Notes: generated by a model not told the origin, from the letters alone. A DNA stretch of 64,000 nt from Nymphaea colorata (GCF_008831285.2 NC_045143.1:18255655-18319654); one strand, 5' to 3'. Numbered from the stretch's first letter, positions 47,650-60,718 are shown. Numbers and translations are program-made.

Positions 47650-48470
47650 GTAAGTCTGCTCATGGTGTTGTAAGTATGTTTTGTTATTAATGAAAGTTTT
47701 TATGTGTGCTTAAGAGTTTAGCTTATAAGCTGAAATGGAAGGTCTCTTCCTCAAAAGCATGTATCACTGTAGATACCTATATAATCTATATTATGAATCT
47801 ATGTTTTGTACCAGAAGTTCTGGCCTAGCCAGGATCTATGCATAGTAACTATGAGTTATAGAAGAGAACATGTTAGAACATGATTTGTTTATGATATTGT
47901 TCCTATGTTTCTGAGTTCTTGATTCTTTGGTTGAGCTATCACGTAAATCCTTAAGGACCAAAATGTTATTGTGGAAAAGAAGTACCCATCAAGGTAGGGA
48001 GGGCATTTAGGAAAAAAAAATAGTATACAAATGTTGAGGTCTGAATGGGATGACAAATGTTGTTGCGCATGGTGTTCTATGAAAAAAGAACCCAAAAAAG
48101 TTTTCAAATCCATGGGAACAATACCATAAGCCGAGTATTCTTTAGTTTTTTTTTTTTTTTTTTGTAACAGATGTGTTACCTATTCGTGGAAACTTGTTCC
48201 TATGAAAGGAGTTTTTTTAGTTCAAAACAAAGAGTCAGAAACAAAGTGTGGAGTTGTATGAAGGATACATCAGATTGTGAGACTAAGAGAGACGAGTGCC
48301 AAGTAGGCTATAGATATATTCGATCTACTAAAACTGTGTTGTTATATTGTTACATAGTTGAGTATCTTCTTTGAGTATTGATTACTATAGTTGCTATAGA
48401 TATTACCACTGTTAGAAATTTTATCATATGAAATTAATGCTCCTAGAAATTTTATCGTATGAATAGATTA
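47650..48470 (+). repeat. ~0.8-kb viral leader-like repeat, copy 1
   Basis: Matches 52,430-53,220 with clear similarity (shared GTATGTTTTGTTATTAATGA, GCATGTATCACTG, GCCTAGCCAGGATCTATGC). It lies directly after the primer site and is non-coding. A T18 run is at about 48,150-48,167. Confidence 0.8.
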
Positions 48471-48519
48471 GAATATTGTATCAAAAATCTAAAAATGTTA
48501 AAAAAAAAAAAATCAGTTC

Positions 48520-48960
48520 ACCCATACCTGTTATTGTCAAAATGAAAAACATTTACTTCATGGTGAAGACAATAATTCTATGTTTCAACAATTAAATAGT
48601 ATAACTGACCTACATATTACTTTAGCTCTAAACTTAGAATCTAAGAATAAAACAAATCAAAATCTTTGGCAGCCAGTATATGATACATTATCTATAAGAA
48701 ATAATACTTTAAAAGTAAGATTAGAAAACCAAAAATATTTGAAAGATCAATTAACCACTATCCTAAGTAAGTTAAGAATCTTGAAGGAATATAAAGACAA
48801 TATTGAGGTCATACAAAAACAAAGTTTGGAAAAGCACTCATGATATGTGGACCAAAACTATATCGAAGTAGTTAAGATATTAAATGAAATCAAACAAATA
48901 AGTTTGCGATGAATATGGACTACATATCAAAAACCTTAGCTAAATTAAGTTACAAACACG
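48520..48960 (+). pseudogene. Viral helical segment, copy B
   Basis: An open frame of 87 codons (48,580-48,843) with a Leu/Asn-rich coiled-coil pattern. A similar decayed stretch lies on the minus strand at about 57,130-57,000, inside the ORF2-like part of copy C. This supports a misplaced ORF2 piece or a shared domain. Confidence 0.5.
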
Positions 48961-49139
48961 AGCACGAATGGAAACATAGATCACAAAGTAGTGACCACCT
49001 ATGCACATAATGTAATGGCTACCTAAGCATAAAATTTAAGTCCCAATGCAAAATATGCACAAATTGAAGCTTGTAAGATTTATTTAGAAGAAAAGCACTA
49101 TTGATTCAATATAGAAAATAAGGTAGGATGAAAAGATGA

Positions 49140-51392
49140 TACCGTAGAAAGGAGAATTTTAGTAACAAAAAATAGGATAGATAATTTTCAAAAACTTATG
49201 AGTAAAATGGAAACCTATTAGATGTTCTAGAAAAGAAAATGGGAATACTTGAAATAATAAAAGTTAGGATAGACAACTTAGAAGACAAAATAGCGCCAGA
49301 AGTATTGAATACCAACAACAAAGGCAAAGGGATAATAATAATAAAAAAAGGTGAAAGAATGGTAACCACCACAAATCTTTCTATTATGAAGCCAAATCAT
49401 AAAGAATAAAGTGCAATAAAAATTGCTATACGAATCCCTTGCATATTAAAAACAGATGACTGAAAATTACAAATAAATACCTTAGCTGATACAACAACGT
49501 TCGATATTAGATAAAGCACTTGTACCCCCAAAATACCATAGGCATCTACATGCTGCTTACCAACTACAGGCAGAACAAATGGATGGACCATTACATAGGT
49601 ATGATGAAGAAATATGTAAATACAAAATTCCTTTTAGAATCTCAGAAGGAGAACATACGGCCTACCAACCCAGGCCTAAGACATTTATTAGACACATGTA
49701 ACTACATGATAGCACAACATGCATTATAGGACTAAACTTATATTAGAAAATATCTTTGGATTTTTCATTACTGGGACAAGCCTTTCTTTCCTCCATAATA
49801 AACAAATCCCTTGGGCACCAGAGCATATAGTTGGGGTATGTGAAGGAAAAACCCCCAAAAGATAGCCAATACAAGATCCTTTGAAGCTTGTAAAGAAGAA
49901 ATAGACCTGGTCTACTCAGAATAAGAAGATCTAAAAGATCTAGAGATAAACTTAAATTATAAGCTTATCAATATACAAAAAATATATAATAAGCTAGAAA
50001 TAGGTTGTATAGAAATAGACAACTTAATCCCGATACTAGAAAAAGAAGAAACTATAGGAGAAATACCTACTAAGCATTGGGATCATAATAAAATAGAATG
50101 CATATTAGAAATCAAAGACCCAAGATTCACTATTTCCAATAAAAGTGCAACAAATGAGAATATCAAGGACTTTCAAATACATATAAATAACCTTTAGAAA
50201 TTAAGAGTTGTAAGAAGAAGTGTAAGTCCCCATAGAAGTCTAGCTTTTATTGTTAATGATAAAAGCTAGGATTGTCATAGACTATAGACAGCTTAATGAT
50301 AATACTATAGATGACATATGATATCCCTGACAAAACTGAATCAACTAATAGCATATGACAGTAAAATATTCAATAAGTTTGATTGTAAGTCTGGCTTTTG
50401 GCAAATAAAAATTTATAGAGGTAGTACTCAGTGGATTACGTTTACTTGTCCTTTGAGAAGTTTTGAATGGTTGGTCATGCATTTTGGTTTGAAAAATGCC
50501 CCTGCTATATTTTAACAAAAAATGGATGTAGTATTCATACAATATAGAGACTTTGTTTGTGTCTACATAGATGATATTCTGGTTCATAGTAAAACATAAT
50601 TACAACATATAGGACACCTTAAAATAGTTTTAAAAGAGTTTCTAAGAAATGAAATTCTAATTAGCAGTAAAAAGGCTCAATTGTTTTAAAAAATATAGGA
50701 CATTTGGGTGTAGAGATTGGTGAAGGTAAAATTAAGTCACAACCACATATAGCCACAAAAGCCTTAGTATTTGAAATACATAATATAAAAAGTCTACAGT
50801 GTTTTTTAGGATTGATTAATTATGCTAGACCATTCATTAAAGATTTAGGGAAATTGGTTGTCCTCTTATATAGAAAACTTGGCCAAACAGGAGTTTAAAA
50901 TTTCAATATGGAAGATACGATACTAATATATAAAGTTAAAGAAGCCAACAAACATTTACCTTAAATGTATCTTCCCTTAGATTCACATTTCTTAATAATC
51001 AAAACAGATGGATGTTTCAATGGGTAGGGAGCCGTGTTAAAAAGAAAACCTAATAAATATGCATTAGAATAGAAGTTGTTTATAGATATACTAGTTGCCA
51101 ATATAAAGAAAAAGGACTTACTAATAGCATAGATCAAGAAATCTTAGCCATAGTATATGGGTTAAATAGTTTTCGACTATCTTTTCTCAACAAAAAAGAA
51201 ATTTTAGTAAGGACAAATTGTGAGGCTATAGTAAAATTTTATGCGAATAAAAACTCAAAAAAATAAGCCAAAGAAGGTGGATAGCTCTTAAAGCCACCCT
51301 AACAAACCAAAATGATAAATTTACATTTGAACGTATTAAGGAATAGGATAACAGGTTATCGACATTTTAAGTAGATTTTTAAAAGATGAATA
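49140..51392 (+). pseudogene. Viral coiled coil, protease, RT, RNase H, copy B
   Basis: Parallel to 43,455-45,792. The coiled coil is broken at the start, and the protease VDTG is lost (the region near 49,490 is altered). An open RT piece at 50,318-50,515 holds FNKFDCKSGFWQIK and a FGLKNAPA block. YIDD is at 50,563-50,574. RNase H relics end at the ATGAATAG overlap near 51,385. A stop directly follows the NAPA block, and others follow. Confidence 0.8.
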
Positions 51393-51599
51393 GGGATATT
51401 GATGAATCATGAATTAGAAGATTGAATAAAATTATAGGATGCTTAGAACAATTCAAAAGTCGCTTACAAGATATTGATCTGCCTATGTCCATTGAAATAA
51501 GAAAAACTAGTGACAATTTATTTGATATTGTACTAAACATACAACAATTGGTTGTTGCTATTAGTCACGATAGCCAAGATAAAAAGCATTGTTTTATCT

Positions 51600-52250
51600 A
51601 ACATAAATATACATGTGCAGGAACCATGGCCTCCAATAGCTAGTTATAGTCTCCAGACCCAAACTTAGGATTATGTGTCTTTCCTCCCCATTCAAACCTA
51701 ATCTTTTGTACATCCCCACGTTATTTTAGACCTGAAAGTCCACATTCTATTAGACAACATGTGACAAAAAAAAAGGAATCTCACTTATCCAAAGATCATT
51801 TCTCTAATGGCAACCCATCTAAACTTAAAAAATAGATATATCCAATACAAAACTCTTCCAGATGTCCCCATGGAAGATATATCCCTTTGACCAACATGTG
51901 GAAGTCTGGTCTAGGTTTTACTTTAACCAAATATCAACATGATCATCATGAAAACAATTCTTCTTTTGTGAATTCAAGAAAGGATTCTCTATAGTATAGA
52001 CTACTCTTAACCTTAAAAGATGGTAGAACCAAGAAATTCAAGGAATAAAGCTCTCTCCCATGAGTTTAATGGATCAAAGGTTTTTAAAAAGAATTATGGT
52101 AACCATGGAAGAACAGACAAACAACTTGAATTCAATTGGCGATTAACATATGCAGTAAGAGATTTGTTTAAAGGAAACTAGGTAAACCTCTATGGATTTG
52201 TTTAGTATAGAGGAAAAAAAGGCTAGTCGTAGTAATGACACATCTAGAGG
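51600..52250 (+). pseudogene. Viral downstream ORF (ORF2-like), copy B
   Basis: Aligned to 46,090-46,950. TGCAGGAACCATGG near 51,617-51,630 gives an acceptor-like site directly before a start codon. The middle part with the charged helix is deleted relative to copy A (51,890 joins the CATGTGGAAGTCTGG block). The rest is broken by stops. Confidence 0.5.
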
Positions 52251-52429
52251 TATTTTCTAATATAAAACAACATTAAATGGAGTAGTTGCCAACAAGCTTG
52301 TGAAAAATAAAGCAACACTGCATGGAGCCGAAGGAAACATACGCTGATTGTGGGATAGCCAAGGGGATGAGGGATACATATGAAAATATCAAATAAATGA
52401 AATTAGAAAACAAATGACACCACTTAGTG

Positions 52430-53220
52430 TTCCAAGTATGTTTTGTTATTAATGAAAGTTTTTATGTGTGTTTAAGTGTTTGATTTATGGTTAGCTTATA
52501 AGCCGAAATGGAAAGTCTCTTCCTCAAAAGCATGTATCACTGCAAACACTTGTATAATCTGTATTACGAATCTGTGTTTTGCACTAGAAGTTTTGGCCTA
52601 GCCAGGATCTATGCGTAGAAACTATGAGTTGTAGAAGAGAATATGTTTGAACATGATTTGTTTATGATATTGTTCCTATGTTTTTGAATTCTTGGTTTCT
52701 TGGGCGAGCCGCCATGTAAATCCTTAAGGATCAAAAGGCTATTATAGAAAAGAAGTACCCGCCGAGTCAAGAAGGCCGTTTAGGGGAAAAACAATATACA
52801 AACAGTGATGTTCAAATGGGATGATGAATGTTGTTACACGTGGTGTTCTATGAAAAAGGAATCCTAAAAGTTTTCAAATCAAGGAGAACAATACCATAAG
52901 CCAAGTATGATCAATGTTTTTTTTTGTGACATATGTGTTACTTGTTCGTGGAACCCTATTCCCGTGAAAAAAAAAATTTAGTTCAAAACAAGGGCTCATA
53001 AATAGAGTGTGGAATTGTATGAAGGATACATAAGACTGTGGGACAAAGGGAGACAAGTACCAAGTAGGCTATAGGTATTTCTGACATACTAAAACTATGT
53101 TGTTATATTGTTAGATAATTGAGTATTTTCTTCTTAATTACTATAATTGTTATATTACTATTGTTAGCAATTCCTGCTTTCTAAGAATTTTTGTAAAAAT
53201 TTTTATCAAATGAATATTTA
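52430..53220 (+). repeat. ~0.8-kb viral leader-like repeat, copy 2
   Basis: Second copy of 47,650-48,470, without the primer site. It ends against the inverted copy C at about 53,221, which makes this a junction between oppositely oriented viral sequences. Confidence 0.8.
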
Positions 53221-53223
53221 AAC

Positions 53224-54590
53224 AAGTGGCCAAATTTAAGATACACATGAAAGCACCAACTCCCTTTTCCTACAGGAAGACGGACATGGGGACAGAGAAG
53301 AAGGGAAGGAGGTATGGAATGGAAACTAAGATGGAAGGACTTAGAACCAAACAGCTGAATGAAGGATGGGATACTAGCCAAGGATGGGATAGCCGAGGGG
53401 ATGAGGGATGAGAGATGATATTTATAGACTTCGGAGTGGTGCTTATATATGCACCAGACTCCAAACAAAACGACAAATTGAAAAAGGAAGTACATTCCTT
53501 TCCCAACAAACAAAGCACAAACAAATAAAAGTCATTATAGGCAATGAGGTTACTGTCAAACATCTTTGAAAGCCAAATGTGATACAATGCCAAACATTGT
53601 TTGCTACACTACTAAACAGTGTTTGCCATAGTGCTACAGTAACTACTATAGTAGCCACCTTTGCTTTTTCTAAAAAAGAAACCACATGGCTTGTCGTTAC
53701 ATGCACACTTTCGACATGTGTAAGATTTCATTTGCCTTTACTCCCTTTGGCTCCACACAATGTTGCTTTATTTTACACAGGCTTGTCAGCAACTATGACA
53801 ATCTTTTAGAGGCTCCTCGAGATGATTTCCCTCAGGTGGTAACCCAAAGTTTATTTCATGGGATAATCACAGTGAAAAGTTAGGGTGATGACCTACAATG
53901 CAAATCCATATTTTGACTTGGGAGATTTTTTCAAGGAGAAGTTTATTACGTACCTCCTCAAATGGATAATACTTAAATTTTACATAGGAAATACTATACC
54001 CATGAGAAGTTTAACCGTAACTTACAAGAGTCAAATTTTTTCTTATCTTGATGAACATTAGGCTGCAGAGTTAATGACCTAGCAACTTCATCCCTACGAT
54101 GCTAGTTGTTGTCCATATTTTCTACAACATTTTATTCATATTACTCATTATTATCCCAGTCTTCTTTGTTGTCCCATTCACCTTCTTCTTCTCTTTGGAG
54201 AATTTTTCCTATATTCTAGGTATCACTTGTCCACTTGGCTGGCCTCGATCTGGAAAAAAATGTTTATAGAGACCGAGGTTTATCAACATATTACTTTGAT
54301 AAGGAATAAAAAAACTCACAGTAACTCTGTTATCTATAGATAAATGTGTGTATGCCAGTCTTTGGAGATCATCCAATTGGTTCTATTCCAAATGGCAGTC
54401 TGGTCTCCGGCTATTGTGAATGCCCTCCATCTTTTAAGCTAGGAATAAACATTATCATCCATAAAAGAAGCTCTGAGAGAGGTTGTAGGGGTTTTAGTAT
54501 GTATGGGATATAATCCACTACAAATTTTATCAGAATTTATTGCTTGGCTTTGCATAGATATTCAAAATAGAGGTTTACCAATTTCCTTTG
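53224..54590 (-). promoter_or_regulatory. Viral intergenic and promoter region, copy C
   Basis: On the minus strand, from 54,590 downward, non-coding DNA leads to a GCATATATAAGC TATA box (53,452-53,441), then the CATCCC-rich repeat (53,420-53,224) homologous to 47,400-47,636. The primer site expected at its end is missing: the stretch stops at ACTTGTTTAAA. Upstream there is a run of CTACAGTAACTACTATAGTAG near 53,632-53,656. Open frames here show no domain. Confidence 0.55.
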
Positions 54591-54599
54591 AATAGATGT

Positions 54600-55077
54600 C
54601 ATACAAAATATGCTAATCGCCAATTGAATTCAAGTCGTTTAGCCTGTTCCTCCTTGGTTACCACAATTCTTTTTAAAAACCCCCCATCCACTAAACTCTT
54701 GGAAGAGAGATTTATTCCTTGAATTTCTTGGTCCTGCCATCTTTTATGGTTAAGGGTTGCCGGTACTATGGAGAGTCATTTTTTTGCATTCACAAAAAAG
54801 AATTGTTTTCATGATGTTCATATTGATACTTGATTAAACTAAAGTCTAGACCATGCTTCCACATGCTGGGACTTCTTGCCATAATGCTTAGTAGGTCTTT
54901 CATATTGACTTGTTCTTGTCTTTTCCCCCTCAAGACTAGGCGGTAGATATGGCCTTTTACTAATGGAATGTTTGGAGGAATTGATTTTCTTTTTTCTCTC
55001 AATTTCTTCACCTCTTCTTTGGAATATTCTTTCAAAGCTTTATTTTTTGCTTCTAACCTTTCTATTTTTTCTTTCAA
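54600..55077 (-). pseudogene. Viral downstream ORF (ORF2-like), copy C unit 2
   Basis: Open for 95 codons from 55,077, starting with a charged coiled coil (MKEKIERLEAKNKALKEYSK), then IYRLVLRGKRQEQVNMKDLL and a SIMARSP block shared with copy A. Broken after 54,790. Function unknown. Confidence 0.55.
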
Positions 55078-55194
55078 TTCTTCTTTTTTTTTTTCCTCCA
55101 GCTAATTTCTGCTTGTGTTGTCTTGAAGCTTCTTTCCAAAGTAAAATAAGCATCTAGGCATTGATGGAAGAGTTTGAGACATCTCGATTCATCA

Positions 55195-55431
55195 CTACCT
55201 GGGACTGATGGAAGAGTTTGATGGAGACGTCCGAACTTTGAATTGTTTCATGGCAGCAACCAGTTGTTGCATGCTTAGTACAATATTTAATAAATTGTCA
55301 CTAGTTTTTCTTATTTCGATGGATATAGAAGGATCAATATCATGTAAGTGTCCTCTAGATTTTTCTAAGTATCCTATAATTTTATTCAATCTTCTAATTT
55401 CTGATTCATAAATGTTAATATCTCTATTCAT
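55195..55431 (-). pseudogene. Short viral ORF overlapping RNase H, copy C
   Basis: 78 codons, intact. The start ATG overlaps the RNase H stop (55,431-55,424), which suggests coupled translation in the virus. It is helical with MQQLVAAMKQFKVRTS near the end. No family recognised. Homologous stretches in A (45,786 on) and B (51,385 on) are broken. Confidence 0.55.
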
Positions 55432-56339
55432 CTTTTAAAAATCTATTAAAAATATCAGGTAACCTGTTATCCTCTCCCTTAATATGTTCAAATGTAACTT
55501 TATAGTTTTGGTTTAATAGAGTGTCATTAAAAGCCATACACCTTCTTTGGCTTATTATGTTTGAGTTTTTATTTTCATATAATTTTACTACAGCATCATA
55601 GTTTGTCCTTACTAAAATTTCCTTTTTGTTGAACAAAAATAGTCGAAAACTGTTTAAGTCATATATTACAATTAAGATTTCTTGACCCATTCTACTAGTA
55701 AGTCCATTTCTTTATATGGGCCACTACTATATCTACAAACAACTTTTGTTGTTTTTAATACATATTTATTAGGTTTTCTTTTTAACACTGTTCCCCACCC
55801 ATCGAAGCATCCATCTGCTTTGATTATAAAGAAATCTCAACCTAAGGGAAGATACATTTCGGATAAATGTTTGATGGCTTATTTAACTTTACCTATTTGT
55901 TTTATATATCTTCTATATTGAAATTTTTAACTCCTATTTGGCTTAGTTTGCTATATAAGAGGCCCACCATTTTTCCTTAAATCTTTAATGAATGGTCTAG
56001 CATAAGTAACTAATCCTGTTGTAGATATTTTGTATTAGGTATCTTAAATTCTAAGGCTTTTGTGGGTACATGTAGTAACTTATACTTACTTTCATCAATC
56101 CCTACAACTAAATATTCTATATGTTTTTGAAAGAATTGTACCTTTTTACTGCTAATTATAATTTCATTTCTTACAAACTCTTCTAAAACTATTTTAGGGT
56201 GTCCTATATGTTCTGAATATGTTTTACTATGAACCGGAATATCATCTATGTAGACACAAACAAAGTCTCTATATATTAAATTCTCTCCACACTGTAATTT
56301 CTTCATACCAATCATTTGGAGAGGCCTTTGGAAATTCAT
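55424..56339 (-). pseudogene. Viral RT end and RNase H, copy C
   Basis: Starts within the RT: only the part from just before YIDD (56,252-56,241) is present, so the earlier RT blocks and protease are missing. An open piece runs 56,339-56,010. RNase H is readable from 55,690 to 55,424 (blocks IKGEDNRLPDIFNRF and LNSFRLFLFNKKEILV), with gaps and stops between. Confidence 0.8.
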
Positions 56340-56349
56340 TCAAAGATAC

Positions 56350-57320
56350 CTAGGCCTGTAAAGGAACAGTAAAAGAGTAAACCCTGATGACAGTTTCTTG
56401 CTTTGTGTCACATGTATAATCAAATGTTGGTGGTACTGCATCAATATCTAAATTTATTAAGTCTTCTAAAACCCAATTGTTTCTGAATATTGGTTCTACT
56501 ATATGGGTTAACCTCCAATTAAATCGTAGCATATGAGTTTGTTCTACCGCAGTTACAATAATTCTTTTCACATATCCTTGTTCTATTAGCTTTTGTAGTA
56601 AAATCTTCATATAAAAAATTTTCATGTTTGTCCATGTCTTCAGGTTGATACTTGCCAAGATGATTCCAAAACCTTTATTGCATTCGTAAAAGGAATTGCC
56701 TATATGCCTTTTTGTTGGAACCAAACTAAACAAAACATAGTCCTCTTTTTCTTAGTCTGGGATTTATCGCCACAAACCTGAGTATCTCCTGAATCTGCAT
56801 TTGCTCTAACTTCTTTTCTTAGAGTACTATTTTGTATATCTCTTCTTTTGCAACATCTATTTTAGGGTGAAAGATTTCTCTCTTTCCTTTCACTATCTCT
56901 TTATCTCTTTTTTCAATTGTTTTTCTAATACTTCCACTTCTGTTGTTGATTGTTTTAATTGTTCAGTCATTACTTCTAATTTTTCCTACACAATGCTAGT
57001 TCCTTTAGGGTATCTTCCAAATTTTGACTAAGCTCAATGAAAGAAAGGGTTTGGTCAACGAGGGGTTTGTAAAGAGTCAAATTTGGTTCTGTATATTCTT
57101 TATGTTTAAATAGGTTGCAATAAGGCTCAGTGTCTTTGAAAAATGTTGGATTCTTTCTATTTTTTCAGAGTTTATCCAACAAAATATGGTCCTTGTGGTC
57201 AAGGGCAAGACCGGGCAATGTTTAAAAAGAAAGACTACAGTTAGCTAGAAATATAGGTAAGCTAAGATCTTTGTCGATCTAGACAAACCGTGTTTGGCTC
57301 GTAGAGGCCATGATTCCAGT
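56350..57320 (-). pseudogene. Viral ORF2-like region, copy C unit 1
   Basis: Begins with an ATGGCCTC start near 57,313, equivalent to the starts in A and B. The C-terminal part, 56,733-56,350, is open for 127 codons and includes VKRIIVTAVEQTHMLRFNWR, related to the decayed 3' part of ORF2 in copy A (near 46,870-46,920). The middle has stops. It keeps a longer C-terminus than the other copies. Function unknown. Confidence 0.5.
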
Positions 57321-57789
57321 ACTGTAAATTTATGTTAGATAAAACAATGCATTCTGCATTCTATTCTAGCTACTGTGACTAATCGCTACTTATAGGAAAA
57401 TTTAAATATATCCTATATGATGATTTTTCTTTTCCTAAAGGAAAGTGTTTAGATTGTTGCTCCCACATTAATGGGGCCACATCCCTATTGTTTTTTCAAT
57501 TGCTGAGAGCTTGATATGCTGTAAAAGAATTATTAATCATTATTAATATTATCCAACATGTATTACAAAACATTTGACATAGACATTTTTTGTTGAAATT
57601 TTTCTCCATATTTTTTTACTAGATTCAAGTATGTTGTGACTAAAAGCATAGATTTCCTCATCGGAAGAACTATTTTCATAGGATGGTTCATGTATAAAAA
57701 TAATGTTGTAGATACTTTTACTATCATTAATATATTCATCTATTGCCAGCAAGCCTTCATTTACACAACCAACATGGACTGATGCCTTG

Positions 57790-57827
<38 letters not shown>
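57790..57827. repeat. (TA)n microsatellite inside viral copy C
   Basis: About 19 TA units between coat-region and ORF2-like fragments. It is the source of a false Ile-Tyr tract in an open frame at 57,549-57,839. Confidence 0.95.
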
Positions 57828-57831
<4 letters not shown>

Positions 57832-57853
57832 TTGAACAATCTCTAGCTCAATG

Positions 57854-59211
57854 CTAAAGGCTACCACAAGTTAAACAAGTTATCAAGTTTTTATAATCTA
57901 TTTGAGTATTGCATTTTCTAACATGTTTATGCTTGCCAATGTAGGGCTGTCTAGCATTAGCTTTTCTAAGACAATATTTCTTGCCCTTATCTTTTGTTTT
58001 GTTTTTCTTATATGTTTTTGTATGTCTAGGTTCTTTATCATATATTTGGGGTGTGTATATTTGTATACAAAAACTATATTCTCCTTTTAATTCTCGATAA
58101 ATGGTAATTTTGGTAAACTTTCTTACCAATTCTTCAATAATGATTTGGATGCTTATACTAATGTTATCTAACTGTGGCACTACCTTTTCTTTGTATTTTT
58201 TATCGATTTTAAACCGTAAAGGTTCTTGTAACTTGAGACATAAGTTTTCTCCTATCTCTTTATTATAAAAACATCAAGCCAAAGAGCTATATTAAAAGAA
58301 ATCTTGTAAGCATAGTTTTATGTATCTCCAATCTTTAATTTGAACTTGTTCTAATTTTCTAATATAATCTTGTTCTTGTTTATCAAAACCAACATTTGGC
58401 TGATATCCTAACAGAGTAACTATATTTTATTTGTAAAATTATAAATGTTTTTTCTCAGTAATAGTTCTCTTTGTATGTCTTGAGGGTGTTCCCATTTGTA
58501 TGCTTCCCATTGGGGATCGTGGGCACTTACATTAAATATTCTGCCTTCATCTGGTAAAGTTTTTCTATCTATTGTTTCTAATGGCATACGTTTTCCTTGA
58601 GACTTATAGTTAATTATTTCTTTGTATTTGGTATATGCCGTTCTAGGCAGTTGTTTGGTGAATAAATTATTGGATTTTGGAGTCATGGGGTCATGGAGGA
58701 TTCTGATTCCATAAGAGTTTTAGATATGCCTATTATACTTGGCTCATCTTCTTCTACGTAATTGTCATCTGGTTATCTCAACTGACATTTACCATAACGT
58801 TTCCCCTTGTGTCTACATATAAATTATCTTCATGGATTTTACCTTCTTGGATTAATTTAATTTCTAATCTATGAACATCATTTTCTGATACGTTAAATCC
58901 ATTAGGAAGTAAGATACAATTATATTCTATTTTATCCATTATTCCTCTATTTGGCTACAGAATTCTTCTAAATTATTTTCATCACTTGGCTGTCTTTCCC
59001 TATAGTCTACTAACCTTACGGTGTAGCTACCATTAAAACTTTTAAACATTAGGCTTTCTTCTAGGATTTTAATATTGCTGTTTATCTCTAAATTTTTACT
59101 AATATTGCAGTCTAATCCTTCTAATTCTTGAGGATCAATAGCCATGGATTTAATCATTCTTATACCCTTACTTGTCGTGGCTTCAATCATTGCTTTTGTA
59201 TTTCGTTGCAC
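57854..59211 (-). pseudogene. Viral polyprotein N-terminal and coat region
   Basis: Open pieces at 59,211-58,939, 58,686-58,420 and 58,180-57,854. The last ends in a Lys/Arg-rich stretch (TYKKNKTKDKGKKYC) with spaced Cys and His residues (to ITCLTCGSL near 57,860), the place where caulimovirid coat proteins have a zinc knuckle binding the pregenomic RNA. The first two pieces are not individually recognised; FNVSAHDPQWEAYKWEHP is a notable conserved-looking block. The movement-protein part is not identified. Stops separate the pieces. Confidence 0.55.
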
Positions 59212-59611
59212 TATTATTAGTTACTTTGCCTAGAAATCCTAGATTTATGAGCAAATTTCTCATCCTGTAAAAGTTTCATATCTTTTAGTATTAGTATATA
59301 TATATATAAACGAAACCATGACTAGCATTTATTGATCAAAATGACAGCTGATCTGAGCAGTCTGATCTATATATGGAGCTGGGAAAGGTGCCGGCAGCTA
59401 CCATTGATGGTGGATAAATAAGGACAGGGAGGGAGAGACTTGAGAAAATCGGGTAAGAGGGAAGGCCGGGGAGAGAGAAAGTGTAGAAAAAATGATTAAT
59501 AAAGAAAAACTAGACAACATCTGGGTTATCCAATCTAAAGATCAAACAGCTCTAATCAATGTCATTTTGACAAATATACGTCAGCCATGGTTCAGTTTTT
59601 TTTTCTCTCTA

Positions 59612-59806
<195 letters not shown>

Positions 59807-59809
59807 AGT

Positions 59810-60718
59810 ATGGGTGTGTCATGTGTTACTTATAATGTGCACTCACTAACGCACTATGCACCAGTTATGTACGCAATTATTATACTGTATCGGAGGACAT
59901 GTTGTGCTCTGCACCAATTATGAAGACAAATTTGTGCACTATATATGATTCACATTTTTTGCACTCTGGATTGTTAACGAATATAGTTGTTAATTCCATT
60001 GTTACAACAGTAATCCTGCTGCTAGCATGGTAGCCCTTGTTCCCATGCTCCTTCGATGCCTGGTGGTTTTGGGAGGCCCTTCCTAATTCTTAGTGCACAT
60101 TCCTACCACAATTCCTTTTCTCAAGCTTATTGTATATCTCTTCATGTTTTGTTAACAAATGATGGGGCAAATCCCCTGGCAGGTTTGCAGCAGGACCAAT
60201 TCAGAGCATTTTTGCTACCTTGGTAGGAAAACCAACTTCCTTTATGTACTTATGAAGGTCAATTAGCCAAACCCAAGTGAAATAGATTTTTTATACTTCC
60301 CTTTCTTTAGTGTTCATCTGTATCTCCAAAGCCTTCTTTAAATAAAATATCTGAATTAGTGATTGCTTTAATTTTTTGTAATGGAAATTTTGTAGATTGA
60401 ATAAAACAAAACCTTGATTAGTCAAGTACCTCTATTTGGAGGTCCTTAATATTTGGTCAATGAAGTGGATACGATATATATAATTATGGCATTTGATTGA
60501 TCATAAAAGGTCAGAAAGACCAATCACCAGACTAAAGAAAAAGGAATTATAAATTAAGAACATGATGGTTTACAACAGAAGAATGGGCAGTAAAGAACTG
60601 CCAATAACAGCGAAAAATGTAAAAACAGGGCAGAATGAAATATTCGAAATTTTCAAGTGGCTGTTGGCCTGTGTTCAAATCTTAAGAGCACAAGAAAAGT
60701 TGAAGAAATGTTGCTTAC
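59810..60718. other. Non-coding DNA, no gene recognised
   Basis: A stretch at 60,030-60,230 reads without stops in one plus frame (MPGGFGRPFLILSAHSY near 60,055), but I recognise no family and see no clear splice sites. Confidence 0.4.

Larger units (their letters stand above)
47638..52430 (+). mobile_element. Endogenous pararetrovirus copy B
   Basis: Follows copy A head-to-tail. It begins at the primer site, has a leader-like 0.8 kb (47,650-48,470), a piece of ORF2-like or coiled-coil sequence (48,520-48,960), then the protease, RT and RNase H region and the downstream ORF. The movement and coat part is missing. Leader sequence starts again at about 52,430, as expected if a further tandem unit once followed. 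Heavily mutated. Confidence 0.75.
53224..59220 (-). mobile_element. Endogenous pararetrovirus copy C, inverted mosaic
   Basis: Minus-strand order: polyprotein N-terminal and coat region (59,211-57,854), TA microsatellite, ORF2-like region (57,320-56,350), then RT and RNase H of what seems another unit (56,339-55,424), short overlap ORF (55,431-55,195), second ORF2-like region (55,077-54,600), promoter region. An ORF2 piece ahead of RT is out of the normal order, so at least two viral fragments are joined here. Only this copy holds the coat-protein part. Confidence 0.75.
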
